Assembly: GCA_035541475.1 (NCBI GenBank)
Contig: DATKND010000061.1
Coordinates: 1 to 26,724, forward strand
Source of the DNA: DASUFZ01 sp035541475
Lineage (GTDB): Bacteria; Myxococcota_A; UBA9160; SMWR01
DNA: 26,724 nucleotides
Reading direction: 5' to 3'
Shown here: in pieces, positions 13,597-21,200 of the stretch
Layout: each line of letters starts with the position of its first letter
How positions within the stretch are numbered: the first letter of the stretch is position 1
Translations under genes and position numbers: made by a program
Notes under the pieces: generated by a model
What the model was told of the DNA's origin: nothing
Databases searched by the model: none
What the model saw: the letters and a program-made list of their open reading frames with translations, nothing else

Positions 13597-15063
13597 CTAT
13601 TTCGCGAGCGGCTGGCGCAGCCACGCGCGGTAGAAGCGGACGCCGCGCCCGAGGTTCTCGACCTCCAGGCGCTCGTCGGTCCCGTGCGCGAGGCGCAGCG
13701 CGTCGTCGCCGACGCGGAAGGGCAGGATGCGGTAGACGCCGTCGGCGATGCGCGCGTAGTGACGCCCGTCGGTGGCACCGACCACGAGGTAGGGCGCGAC
13801 CACCGCGTCCGGGTACACCGCGGCGATCGCCCGCTCGATCCCCGCGAAGGCCGGGCCGTCGTCGGGCGACGTCGGGCTCGGATCCTTCGGCGGCTCCGAG
13901 CCCTCGATCTCCACCGCGATGCGCGGGTCGTCGACCGCGCGGCGCACGTGCGCGAGCACGCTCTCGACCGTGTCGCCCTGCAGGATGCGGAAGTTGACGA
14001 TCGCCTCGGCCTCGCGCGGCAGGACGTTGCTCTTGACGCCGCCGCGCACGATCGTGGGCGCGGTCGTCGTGCGGATCATCGCGTCGACGATCGGCACGCG
14101 CGGCGACACCAGCGGGAGGAGCGGCCGCAGCAGCCAGAAATTCGCGAGCGCGAGCCGGCGCGTGAACCCGACCTCGGGCGCGAGGCGCGAGATCAGGCGC
14201 TCGAAGGTGCCGCCGACGCGCGCGGGCATCGGATGCGCCTCCAGCGCGACCACCGCCGCGGCCAGCGAGCCGATGGCCGTCTGGCGCGGCGGCGTCGACG
14301 AGTGGCCGCCCTCCGCGGTCGCGCGCAGGCGCACGTCGACGAAGCCCTTCTCCGCGACGCCGACCGCGGCCAGCGGGCGCTCGAGCAGTCCGCCGAATCC
14401 GCTCGCGACCGCGCCGCCCTCGTCGAGCGCCGACGCGAGTCGCACGCCGCGCGCGGCGAGCGTGTCCGCGACGACGCGCGCGCCGGCCTCGCCGCCGATC
14501 TCTTCGTCGTGGCCGAAGGCGAGGTAGACGGTGCGCTCGGGCGCGAAGCCCTCGGCCAGCAGCGACTCGACCGCGTCGAGGATGCAGACGAGGCTGCCCT
14601 TGTCGTCGAGCGCGCCGCGCCCCCAGATCTGGCCGTCCGCGACCTCGCCTCCGAAGGGCGGGTGCTGCCACTGCTCGGGCGCGACCACCGGCACGACGTC
14701 CTGGTGCGCCGCGAGCAGCAGCGCCGGCTCGTTCGCGGCCCGACCGCGCCAGGTGTAGAGGAGGCTCTGCCCGCCGATCCGCTCGAGCGCGAGCTGCGCG
14801 TGGACGCGCGGCCAGGTCTTCGCGAGATACGCGCGCAGCCCCGCGAAGGCCGCCTCGTCGAGCGGGGCGTCGGAGCGCGAGATCGTCTGGAAGCGCAGCG
14901 CGCCCGCGAGGCGCTGCGCGACCGCGTCGGCATCGACGCGGTATGAATCCGCGTCCACCGCCACGACGTCCGGCCGCTCGAGCGGCGCGAGCAGCGCGCG
15001 CGCGAGCACGATCACCACGAGGAGCAGGGCGAGCGCGAGCAGGGCGCGCAGCGCGATCCTCAC
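13597..15063 (-). CDS. M20 family metallopeptidase (carboxypeptidase S / PM20D1-like), membrane-anchored
   Basis: A 488-residue M20 zinc peptidase with one N-terminal membrane segment (about residues 4-26). Metal ligands and base are intact: His120/Asp122 (AAHQDVVPV), Asp153 (GRGALDDKGS), Glu187-Glu188 (GHDEEIGG), Asp214 (ALDEGG) and the C-terminal His460 (LAHGTDERLE). The FGHDEEIGG and HGTDER blocks place it near carboxypeptidase S and PM20D1, which hydrolyse C-terminal residues or N-acyl amino acids. The GTG at 15063 overlaps the stop of the upstream ATL gene (GTGA) and starts just before the hydrophobic helix; the longer open frame is the ATL gene's shadow. The catalytic domain is probably periplasmic. 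Confidence 0.92.
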   Translation of the reverse strand: MRIALRALLALALLLVVIVLARALLAPLERPDVVAVDADSYRVDADAVAQRLAGALRFQTISRSDAPLDEAAFAGLRAYLAKTWPRVHAQLALERIGGQSLLYTWRGRAANEPALLLAAHQDVVPVVAPEQWQHPPFGGEVADGQIWGRGALDDKGSLVCILDAVESLLAEGFAPERTVYLAFGHDEEIGGEAGARVVADTLAARGVRLASALDEGGAVASGFGGLLERPLAAVGVAEKGFVDVRLRATAEGGHSSTPPRQTAIGSLAAAVVALEAHPMPARVGGTFERLISRLAPEVGFTRRLALANFWLLRPLLPLVSPRVPIVDAMIRTTTAPTIVRGGVKSNVLPREAEAIVNFRILQGDTVESVLAHVRRAVDDPRIAVEIEGSEPPKDPSPTSPDDGPAFAGIERAIAAVYPDAVVAPYLVVGATDGRHYARIADGVYRILPFRVGDDALRLAHGTDERLEVENLGRGVRFYRAWLRQPLAK

Positions 15064-15395
15064 CGCGCGCTCCGCGGACGCCACTGGAAGCGCTCGAGCG
15101 AGACGCGCGCCTCGCGGTCGAAGCGCACGCCTTCGCGTCGCAGCAGCTGTCGCTGCACCGCGTCCCAGCCCGGCAGCGCGCGCGGGCTGACGCGACCCTG
15201 CGCGTTGATGACGCGGTGCCACGGGACGCGACTTCCCTGTGGCAGCGCGGCCAGCGCGTAGCCGACCTGTCGCGCTTGTCCCGCGAGCCCGGCCAGGAAC
15301 CCGACCTGTCCGTAGGTGGCGACGCGGCCGCGCGGGATGCGACGGACCACCGCGTAGATCTTCTCCCAGCGCGCGTCGCTCGCCACGGGCCGCAT
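15060..15395 (-). CDS. MGMT-family alkyltransferase-like (ATL) protein
   Basis: A 111-residue DNA-damage sensor of the alkyltransferase-like family. IPRGRVATYGQVG and RQVGYALAALP are the DNA-binding elements of Ogt/MGMT, but the active-site PCHR has become PWHRV (residues 58-62), so the methyl-accepting cysteine is replaced by tryptophan. Known ATL proteins bind O6-alkylguanine without repairing it and flag the lesion for nucleotide excision repair. The size is typical for ATL. The ATG at 15395 gives a sensible N-terminus (MRPVASDARWEKIYAVV); the open frame upstream is antisense to the crotonase gene. It overlaps the M20 peptidase gene by 4 bp and diverges from the crotonase gene across 91 bp. 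Confidence 0.93.
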   Translation of the reverse strand: MRPVASDARWEKIYAVVRRIPRGRVATYGQVGFLAGLAGQARQVGYALAALPQGSRVPWHRVINAQGRVSPRALPGWDAVQRQLLRREGVRFDREARVSLERFQWRPRSAR

Positions 15396-15486
15396 TCTGC
15401 TCCGACGTGACGCGCCTGTCAGCGGTGTCTTTCGTCGCGCGGGGCCCGCGCTCGCTTCGGTATCTTCGGCCGCGGGAGGATCGGCT

Positions 15487-16266
15487 GTGTCGCTCGTGCT
15501 CGTGGAGAAGTCGGGAGGAATCGCGACCGTCACGCTCAACCGCCCCGAGGCGCTGAACGCGCTGAACCTCGCGCTTCGCCGGGCGATCGAGCAGACCTTC
15601 CGCGAGCTCCAGAAGGACGCCGACACGCGCGTGGTGATCCTGACCGGCGCGGGCCGCGCGTTCTGCGCCGGCATCGACCTGAAGGAGCTCGGCGGCGCGC
15701 CGCGCATGAGCGAGTCGGGCGCGGCGGAGGCGTCGATCGTCGGCGCGATGGCCGATTTCGAGAGCCCCATCCTAGGCGCGATCAACGGCCACGCGATCAC
15801 GGGCGGCTTCGAGCTCGCGCTGGCCTGCGACGTGCTCGTCGCTTCGCGCGCGGCGGTCTTCGCGGATACGCATGCTCGCGTCGGCATCCTGCCGGGCTGG
15901 GGCCTCTCGCAGAAGCTGCCGCGACTGATCGGCATCTCGCGCGCCAAGGAGCTCTCGCTCACGGGCAACTTCCTCGACGCCGAGCGCGCCGAGCGCTGGG
16001 GCCTCGTGAATCACGTGGTCGAGCCGGAGGCGCTGCTGCCCTTCTGCCGCAAGCTCGCGACCGACATGCTCTCCTGCGAGCCGCGCAGCCTGCGCGGCTA
16101 CAAGCGCATGATCGACGAGGGCTTCGCCACGACCTTCGGCGAGGGCATGCGCATGGAGTCGCGGCGCTCGCGCGAGCATCTGGCCGGTGTCACTCCGGAG
16201 TCGGTGGCGGCGCGGCGCGCGGGCATCCAGGCGCGCGGGCGCGAGCAGCAGCGCGAGCCGCGATGA
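15487..16266 (+). CDS. Enoyl-CoA hydratase/isomerase family protein (crotonase)
   Basis: A 259-residue crotonase-fold enzyme. The oxyanion-hole strings are AFCAGIDLKEL (58-68) and INGHAITGGFELALACD (99-115), with Glu109 as the first catalytic glutamate. The position of the second catalytic glutamate of classical hydratases is His129 in ADTHARVGILPGWG, a variant I associate with a subgroup of enoyl-CoA hydratases. The GTG start has GGGAGGA upstream. The stop overlaps the GST start as ATGA, and the GST overlaps nth the same way, so these three form one operon. Substrate is not readable; a hydratase or isomerase role in acyl-CoA degradation is likely. Confidence 0.92.
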   Translation: MSLVLVEKSGGIATVTLNRPEALNALNLALRRAIEQTFRELQKDADTRVVILTGAGRAFCAGIDLKELGGAPRMSESGAAEASIVGAMADFESPILGAINGHAITGGFELALACDVLVASRAAVFADTHARVGILPGWGLSQKLPRLIGISRAKELSLTGNFLDAERAERWGLVNHVVEPEALLPFCRKLATDMLSCEPRSLRGYKRMIDEGFATTFGEGMRMESRRSREHLAGVTPESVAARRAGIQARGREQQREPR

Positions 16267-16973
16267 TCACGCTCTATGGCCAGGCTCGCGTGCCCTTCAC
16301 CGAGAAGGTGCGGCGCGCGCTGCTCTACAAGGGGCTCGACTTCGAGCTGGTCGAGCCGACGCAAGTCGAGGACTACAAGCGCTTCAGCCCGAAGACGGGG
16401 ATGCTGCCGGCGCTCGATCTGCACGGCGAGCACGTGCCCGACTCGACCGAGATCATGCTGCGTCTCGATCAGGTGTACCCCGAGCCGCCGTTGCTCTCGC
16501 CCGATCCGACCGTGGCCTCGCAGCAGCGGCAGCTCGAGGAGTGGGCCGACGAATCCTTCCTCTGGTACTTCATGAAGTACCGGCGGCAGGCGATGGGCGA
16601 CGACTATGAGGCGCCGCTGCCGCTGGCGGGCGAGCCCGCGGCGGTACCGCCTGCGCCGAAGCGCTCCAGCCTGTTTCGCCGACTCGGCGCCTGGCTGCGC
16701 GCGGGCGGCACCTGGGAGCGTCCGCACACGGCTCTGCTGCGAGAGCTCGCGTTGCGGCTCGACGACCTCGCGAACTTCCTCGGCGCGCGGCCCTTCTTCT
16801 ACTCCGAGAAGCTGTCGATGGCCGATCTCGCCGTCTACTCGATGCTCGTCACCCTGCGCGAGGATCGCATCCCCGGCTCGGCGCTGCTGCTCGCGGCGCG
16901 GCCGACCCTCGTCGCCCTGCTCGAGCGGGTCGAGCGCGTCACCGGCGGCGGTCCGCCCTACGAGAGCGGATGA
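16263..16973 (+). CDS. Glutathione S-transferase family protein
   Basis: A 236-residue protein with an N-terminal thioredoxin-like GST domain (MITLYGQARVPFTEKVRRAL, then GMLPALDLHGEHVPDSTEIM with the cis-Pro and Ser that hold glutathione) and an all-helical C-terminal domain (KLSMADLAVYSML is the conserved N-capping/hydrophobic-staple motif). There is an unusual stretch of about 35 residues rich in Pro, Ala and Arg (about 120-155) between helices. No obvious N-terminal catalytic Ser/Cys stands out. It overlaps the crotonase stop (16263-16266) and the nth start (16970-16973). Function could be conjugation, isomerisation or dehalogenation; the class is uncertain. Confidence 0.87.
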   Translation: MITLYGQARVPFTEKVRRALLYKGLDFELVEPTQVEDYKRFSPKTGMLPALDLHGEHVPDSTEIMLRLDQVYPEPPLLSPDPTVASQQRQLEEWADESFLWYFMKYRRQAMGDDYEAPLPLAGEPAAVPPAPKRSSLFRRLGAWLRAGGTWERPHTALLRELALRLDDLANFLGARPFFYSEKLSMADLAVYSMLVTLREDRIPGSALLLAARPTLVALLERVERVTGGGPPYESG

Positions 16974-17818
16974 TTCGCGAAGAGAAAGTCAGGCGGATCG
17001 AGAAGATTCTCGATCGCCTGTACCCCCACGCGGCGATCCCGCTCTCCCACGAGGATCCCTTCACCCTGCTCGTCGCCGTCGTGCTCTCCGCCCAGTGCAC
17101 CGACGCGCGCGTGAATCTCGTGACGCCGGGCCTCTTCGCGCGCGCCTCCACGCCGGCCGCGATGGCGAAGCTGAAGCCCGCGGAGATCCAGCGCCTGATC
17201 CGGAGCTGCGGCCTCGCGCCGACCAAGGCGCGAAACATCGCGGCGCTCTCTCGCGCGCTCGTCGAGGAGCACGGCGGGAGCGTGCCGCGCGACCTCGCGA
17301 CGCTCAAGACGCTTCCCGGTGTGGGACACAAGACGGCGAGCGTCGTGATGGTGCAGGCCTTCGGCGAGCCCGCCTTCCCCGTCGACACGCACATCCATCG
17401 GCTGGCCGGGCGCTGGGGGCTCTCGCGCGCGCGCAATGTGGTCGAGACCGAGCGCGACCTGAAGCGCCTGTTTCAGCCGGAGGACTGGGGCCGCCGCCAT
17501 CTCCAGCTCATCTACTTCGGACGCGAGCACTGCCCCGCGCGCGGCCACGACGCGGCGACGTGCCCGATCTGCTCGTGGGCGGCTAGCGGCGCATCGCGGC
17601 GGCGCGTGCAGCGATCAGCGCGACCGCGAAGAGCAGGGCGCCGGTCGGCTCGGGCACGGCCGCCACCGCAACGTTCGCACCTCGAATCTCTCCGACGAAG
17701 ATCGGCGTGCCGAAGGGAGCGGACAGCAGGACCGTCGGCAAGGTCAGGGCCGCGTCCCCGGGAGCGGTCGCCTCGAACAGGAAGCGCGCCAGCACGCCGC
17801 CGCCGCTGGCGCCGGTAG
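16970..17818 (+). CDS. nth: Endonuclease III (DNA glycosylase/AP lyase) with anomalous C-terminal read-through
   Basis: A base-excision enzyme that removes oxidised pyrimidines and nicks abasic sites. The helix-hairpin-helix LPGVGHKTASVV carries catalytic Lys121; FPVDTHIHRL carries Asp139. The family-like part ends near residue 205 (CPICSWAA). The cluster region is unusual: C188-x9-C198-x2-C201 with no fourth Cys nearby, not the standard C-x6-C-x2-C-x5-C, so the 4Fe-4S cluster may be absent; chlamydial Nth ends similarly as I recall it. After residue 207 the frame stays open for about 75 Arg/Ser-rich residues, antisense to the PEP-CTERM gene. A TAG at 17584-17586, one frame off, would give a normal length, so a 1-bp deletion or assembly error is possible. 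Start overlaps the GST stop. Confidence 0.9.
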   Translation: MIREEKVRRIEKILDRLYPHAAIPLSHEDPFTLLVAVVLSAQCTDARVNLVTPGLFARASTPAAMAKLKPAEIQRLIRSCGLAPTKARNIAALSRALVEEHGGSVPRDLATLKTLPGVGHKTASVVMVQAFGEPAFPVDTHIHRLAGRWGLSRARNVVETERDLKRLFQPEDWGRRHLQLIYFGREHCPARGHDAATCPICSWAASGASRRRVQRSARPRRAGRRSARARPPPQRSHLESLRRRSACRRERTAGPSARSGPRPRERSPRTGSAPARRRRWRR

Positions 17819-18152
17819 GATCGGCCGAGATCTGCGCGAAGCGGACGGAGCTCGGGGTGAGGATCTCCTGCAACGTGAGGACGGGAGCCTCCAGGAAGGC
17901 GCCGTCCAGCGCATCGAGGGGCGTGACGGCGTCGCTCGAGACGCCGAGCTCGATCTGGAAGCTCTGTACGGGACTCGAAGCGGAGACGTCCGAGACGACC
18001 AGGTCCACCTCGAAGGAGCTGCCCTCGGTGACGGTGCGGCTCGCCTGCACACCTGCCTGCGTCGGATCGGCGTCGATGGCGACGATCGGAGCCGCCAGGG
18101 AGATCGCGGGTACGGCCAGAAACAATCCTGCGGCGACCGCGTGGAGCTTCAT
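17583..18152 (-). CDS. PEP-CTERM sorted surface protein with cohesin-like domain
   Basis: A 189-residue exported protein. Residues 1-21 are a Sec signal peptide (MKLHAVAAGLFLAVPAISLAA). The C-terminus is a textbook PEP-CTERM signal: VPEP (166-169), a hydrophobic helix (about 171-182) and terminal Arg-Arg, which exosortase/EpsH-type enzymes process at the envelope in exopolysaccharide-making Gram-negatives. The middle (about 35-165) is all-beta and reads like a cohesin-type domain: VTEGSSFEVDLVVSDV, PVQSFQIELGVSSD, ILTPSSVRFAQIS, then GGGVLARFLFEA. Such cohesin-like bodies are common in PEP-CTERM proteins. ATG start at 18152. It is divergent from the dockerin-bearing giant gene, and its stop shares a CTAG with the expected end of nth. 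No exosortase is in the window. Confidence 0.85.
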   Translation of the reverse strand: MKLHAVAAGLFLAVPAISLAAPIVAIDADPTQAGVQASRTVTEGSSFEVDLVVSDVSASSPVQSFQIELGVSSDAVTPLDALDGAFLEAPVLTLQEILTPSSVRFAQISADPTGASGGGVLARFLFEATAPGDAALTLPTVLLSAPFGTPIFVGEIRGANVAVAAVPEPTGALLFAVALIAARAAAMRR

Positions 18153-18251
18153 GACCCCGGCACGATGAACGTCGGGGGGCTTCGAAGTCAAGGTTGAATT
18201 CCGCAGCCCGACAATGAAGGATGTAGCGCCGACGGGGGGCGGGGGTTTGCA
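18153..18251. promoter_or_regulatory. 99-bp divergent intergenic between PEP-CTERM and giant dockerin protein
   Basis: It should hold both promoters. An 11-bp near-identical direct repeat, CG(T/A)CGGGGGGC, occurs at 18170-18180 and 18230-18240, exactly 60 bp apart, one beside each start codon. TTGACT on the minus strand is a possible -35 box without a good -10. No clear sigma70 promoter pair is seen. Confidence 0.25.
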
Positions 18252-21200
18252 GTGAAAGTTGCCGGTCTCCGCGTCGCCTCGTGGTCTCGCCTGCTCGCGC
18301 TGCTCGGACTCGCGCTGCTGGGCGTTGGCCCGTGCGACGTCGAGGTGCGTCGCGCCGACGTAAACCTCGACGGCTACGTCGACATCTACGACGCGACTCT
18401 CGTCGGCACCTGCCTGGCGCTGCCGCCCGGCTCGGACCCGCGCTGCGCGCGCGCCGACGTCGATGGCGACGGCGACGTCGACACCGACGACTTCGCCGCG
18501 GTGCAGCAGCACTTCGGCGCCGTGCTCTTCGACCCGGCGCCGCCCGGCTACGTGCCGGCGTCCGTCTACGTCTCGCGCGACGGCGTGATGCATCTGCACG
18601 ACCCCGGCCACAACCGCATCCAGCGCTGGTCGCTGCCGGAGCGCCGGCCGCTCGCCCCGATCCTGCTCGGGTCGTCGTCGCGCTACGTCGCCTACTCGAG
18701 CGAGAACGACAGCCTGTACGTCGCCTATCAGGATCGGCGCATCACGCGCTTCGACGCGTCCTTCCCGGCCGCCGAGCTGCCGTTCGCCACCTTGCCCAGC
18801 GCGCCGGTGGGACTCACGACGGCCGGCGCGTTCGTCGTGGCCGTGGGGAGCTCCTCGACCACCTACTTCACCTACGCGGCGGACGGCCACCTCGTCTCGT
18901 CGGTCGGTGGATACCGGTCGAGCACGCTCGCCTGGAGCTCCGCGAACCGACGCCTCTATCACTTCCGGGACCAAGTCACTCCGGACGATCTCCTGTGGGA
19001 GGCGATCGACGCCGGCGGCAAGTTCACGGCGAACGGGGAGAGCCCCTACCACGGCGACTACGTGATCGCATCGCCGATCCGCGTCTCGCGCGACGGTGCG
19101 CGCGTGCTGCTCGGCTCGGGCGACCTCTACGACGGCATCTCGCTCCACAGGGACGCGACGATGTCCTTCGCTCCGAAGGATGGTCTCTGGCTGGACGGTC
19201 GCGAGCTGCTGACCCTCGAGAGCGTCGGTGGTGCCACGCGCCTGCGTCACTGGGGCTCGGACCAGCGGCTCTACGACATCCACACCTATCCGGGAGACCC
19301 GCTCCGCGTCCTCGACTGGGACGCGGGCATCGCGGTGCTGACCCTGGTGAACGGGGTTCCGACCGTCCAGCTCGACGTGGTGAGGCCCGATGCCGACGGC
19401 GACGGCGTCCCGAACACCGCCGACGCGTTCCCGATGGACCCCGCCGCGTCGGTGGACTCCGACGGTGACGGATCGCCCGATGCCTGGAACCCGGGCTACG
19501 GACCGGGCGACAGCAGCCAGGGGCTCGTGCTCGACGTCTTCCCGCACGATTCCACCTGCTGGCTTGCCGAGCACGCCCGCCCGGGACACCCGGACGTGTG
19601 CGATCTCGCGCGCTCGATTCCGATCTACACGCCGACGCAGGTGATCGCGGACGACGCGGGAACCTTCTACCTGCTGAGCAGCGAGAACGACCGCATCTAC
19701 CGCTGGTCGCTCGCCGAGGACTACCACCTCGCGCCGATCGCCGTCGGCGACAACCCGCAGGCCATCGGCTGGTCTGCGGCGAACCGGCGCCTCTATGTCG
19801 GGTACGGGAACCCCGCCGGATTCGGGAGCGGGACGATCACGCAGATCGATCCGAGCGATCCGTCGTTGCGCGAGCAGCCCTTTGCGACGACCCAGTCGAA
19901 GGTGCAGAGCATCCAGGCGGTGGGTCCCTACGTCTACGCGAGCGACGGCTCCGGTCAGCACACGTTCGCCGCGAACGGCGCGCTCATCAGCGACTTCGGG
20001 CTCCCCGTAGCGGGACCAGTCTGGAGCGCGCCCAACGCGCGCATGTACTCCACGTTCTCGAGCGACGTCGCCTGGGTGCACATCGATCCTGCGACGGGCC
20101 GCATCACCACCTTCGGCACGTCGACGTATCGCGGGGCCTACCCGGCTCAGCCGCCGGTCCGGGTGTCGGTCGACGGCCGCACGCTCCTCACGGGTTCCGG
20201 AGACCTCTACGACGCGAACACGCTCCAGATCAAGCCGCCGGTGTTCCCGGACACCTACGCCGACGCGCTGTGGCTGCCGGACGGCAGCGTCGTGACGCTT
20301 CGCGACGGGGGCAACGGCCGCACGTTGTTGGAGCACTGGGGCAGCGACCTGCACCTCTACAACTACGTCTACTACGCGGGCACTCCGTTGCGGGTGGTCG
20401 AGACGCAGGGCGAGATCTCGGTGGTGACGCGCGTGGACGGCCGCCCGGCGTTCTTTGCCTACGTCCCCTCCGCCGACGAGGACGGCGACGGCATCCTCAA
20501 CCTCGTCGACGCCTTCCCGCTGGATCCGGCGGCCTCGCAGGATTCCGACGGCGACGGCGCGCCGGACGCGTGGAACCCGGGCTACGGACCCGCCGACAGC
20601 ACCGAAGGGCTCGCGCTCGACGCCTTCCCGCACGACTCGGCCTGCCAGCGCCCAGATCAGGCGCTGCCCGGGCAGCCGAGCGTGTGCGACATCGCGCGCG
20701 CGATCCCCATCTACACGCCGAAGAGCATCGAAGCGGACGCCGGCGGCATCCTCTACCTGCTCTCTCCCGAGAACCAGCGCATCTACCGCTGGTCGCTCGG
20801 CGAGGACGCGCCGCTGAACCCGATCGTCGTCGGCGTCGGCGCGACGCAGCTCGCGTACTCGGCCGAGAACGATCGGCTCTACGTCGGCTACGCGAACGGG
20901 AACCTCACGCAGATCGATCTCGCCGCCGACCCGTTGCACGAGGAACCGTTCGCGTTGTTCGTGGCCGCGATCCGGGCCGTCCAGACCGCCGGGCGCTTCG
21001 TCTACGTGATGGAAGGCGGCAGGCACCACACCTACGCACCGAACGGTGTCCGCATCGGCCCCGGGCTCAACATCAATTCCTCCGATCTGGCGACCTGGAG
21101 CGCGGCGAACTCGCGCATGTACTTCACGAACGATGGATCTCCAACGGACGTTCAGTGGGAGCGCATCGATCCGGTGTCGGGTCTCATCACGGCGACGGGC

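Noticed and set aside
18236..18251. A sigma54-like GG-N10-GC element (GG at 18237-18238, GC at 18249-18250) before the giant gene
   Set aside because: The -24 half lacks the usual TGGCAC, and transcription would begin inside the coding sequence. It is probably a by-product of the G tract.
18252..18338. A lipoprotein signal at Cys28 of the giant protein
   Set aside because: The residues before the Cys are Val-Gly-Pro; proline at -1 does not fit a lipobox, so an ordinary Sec signal is more likely.
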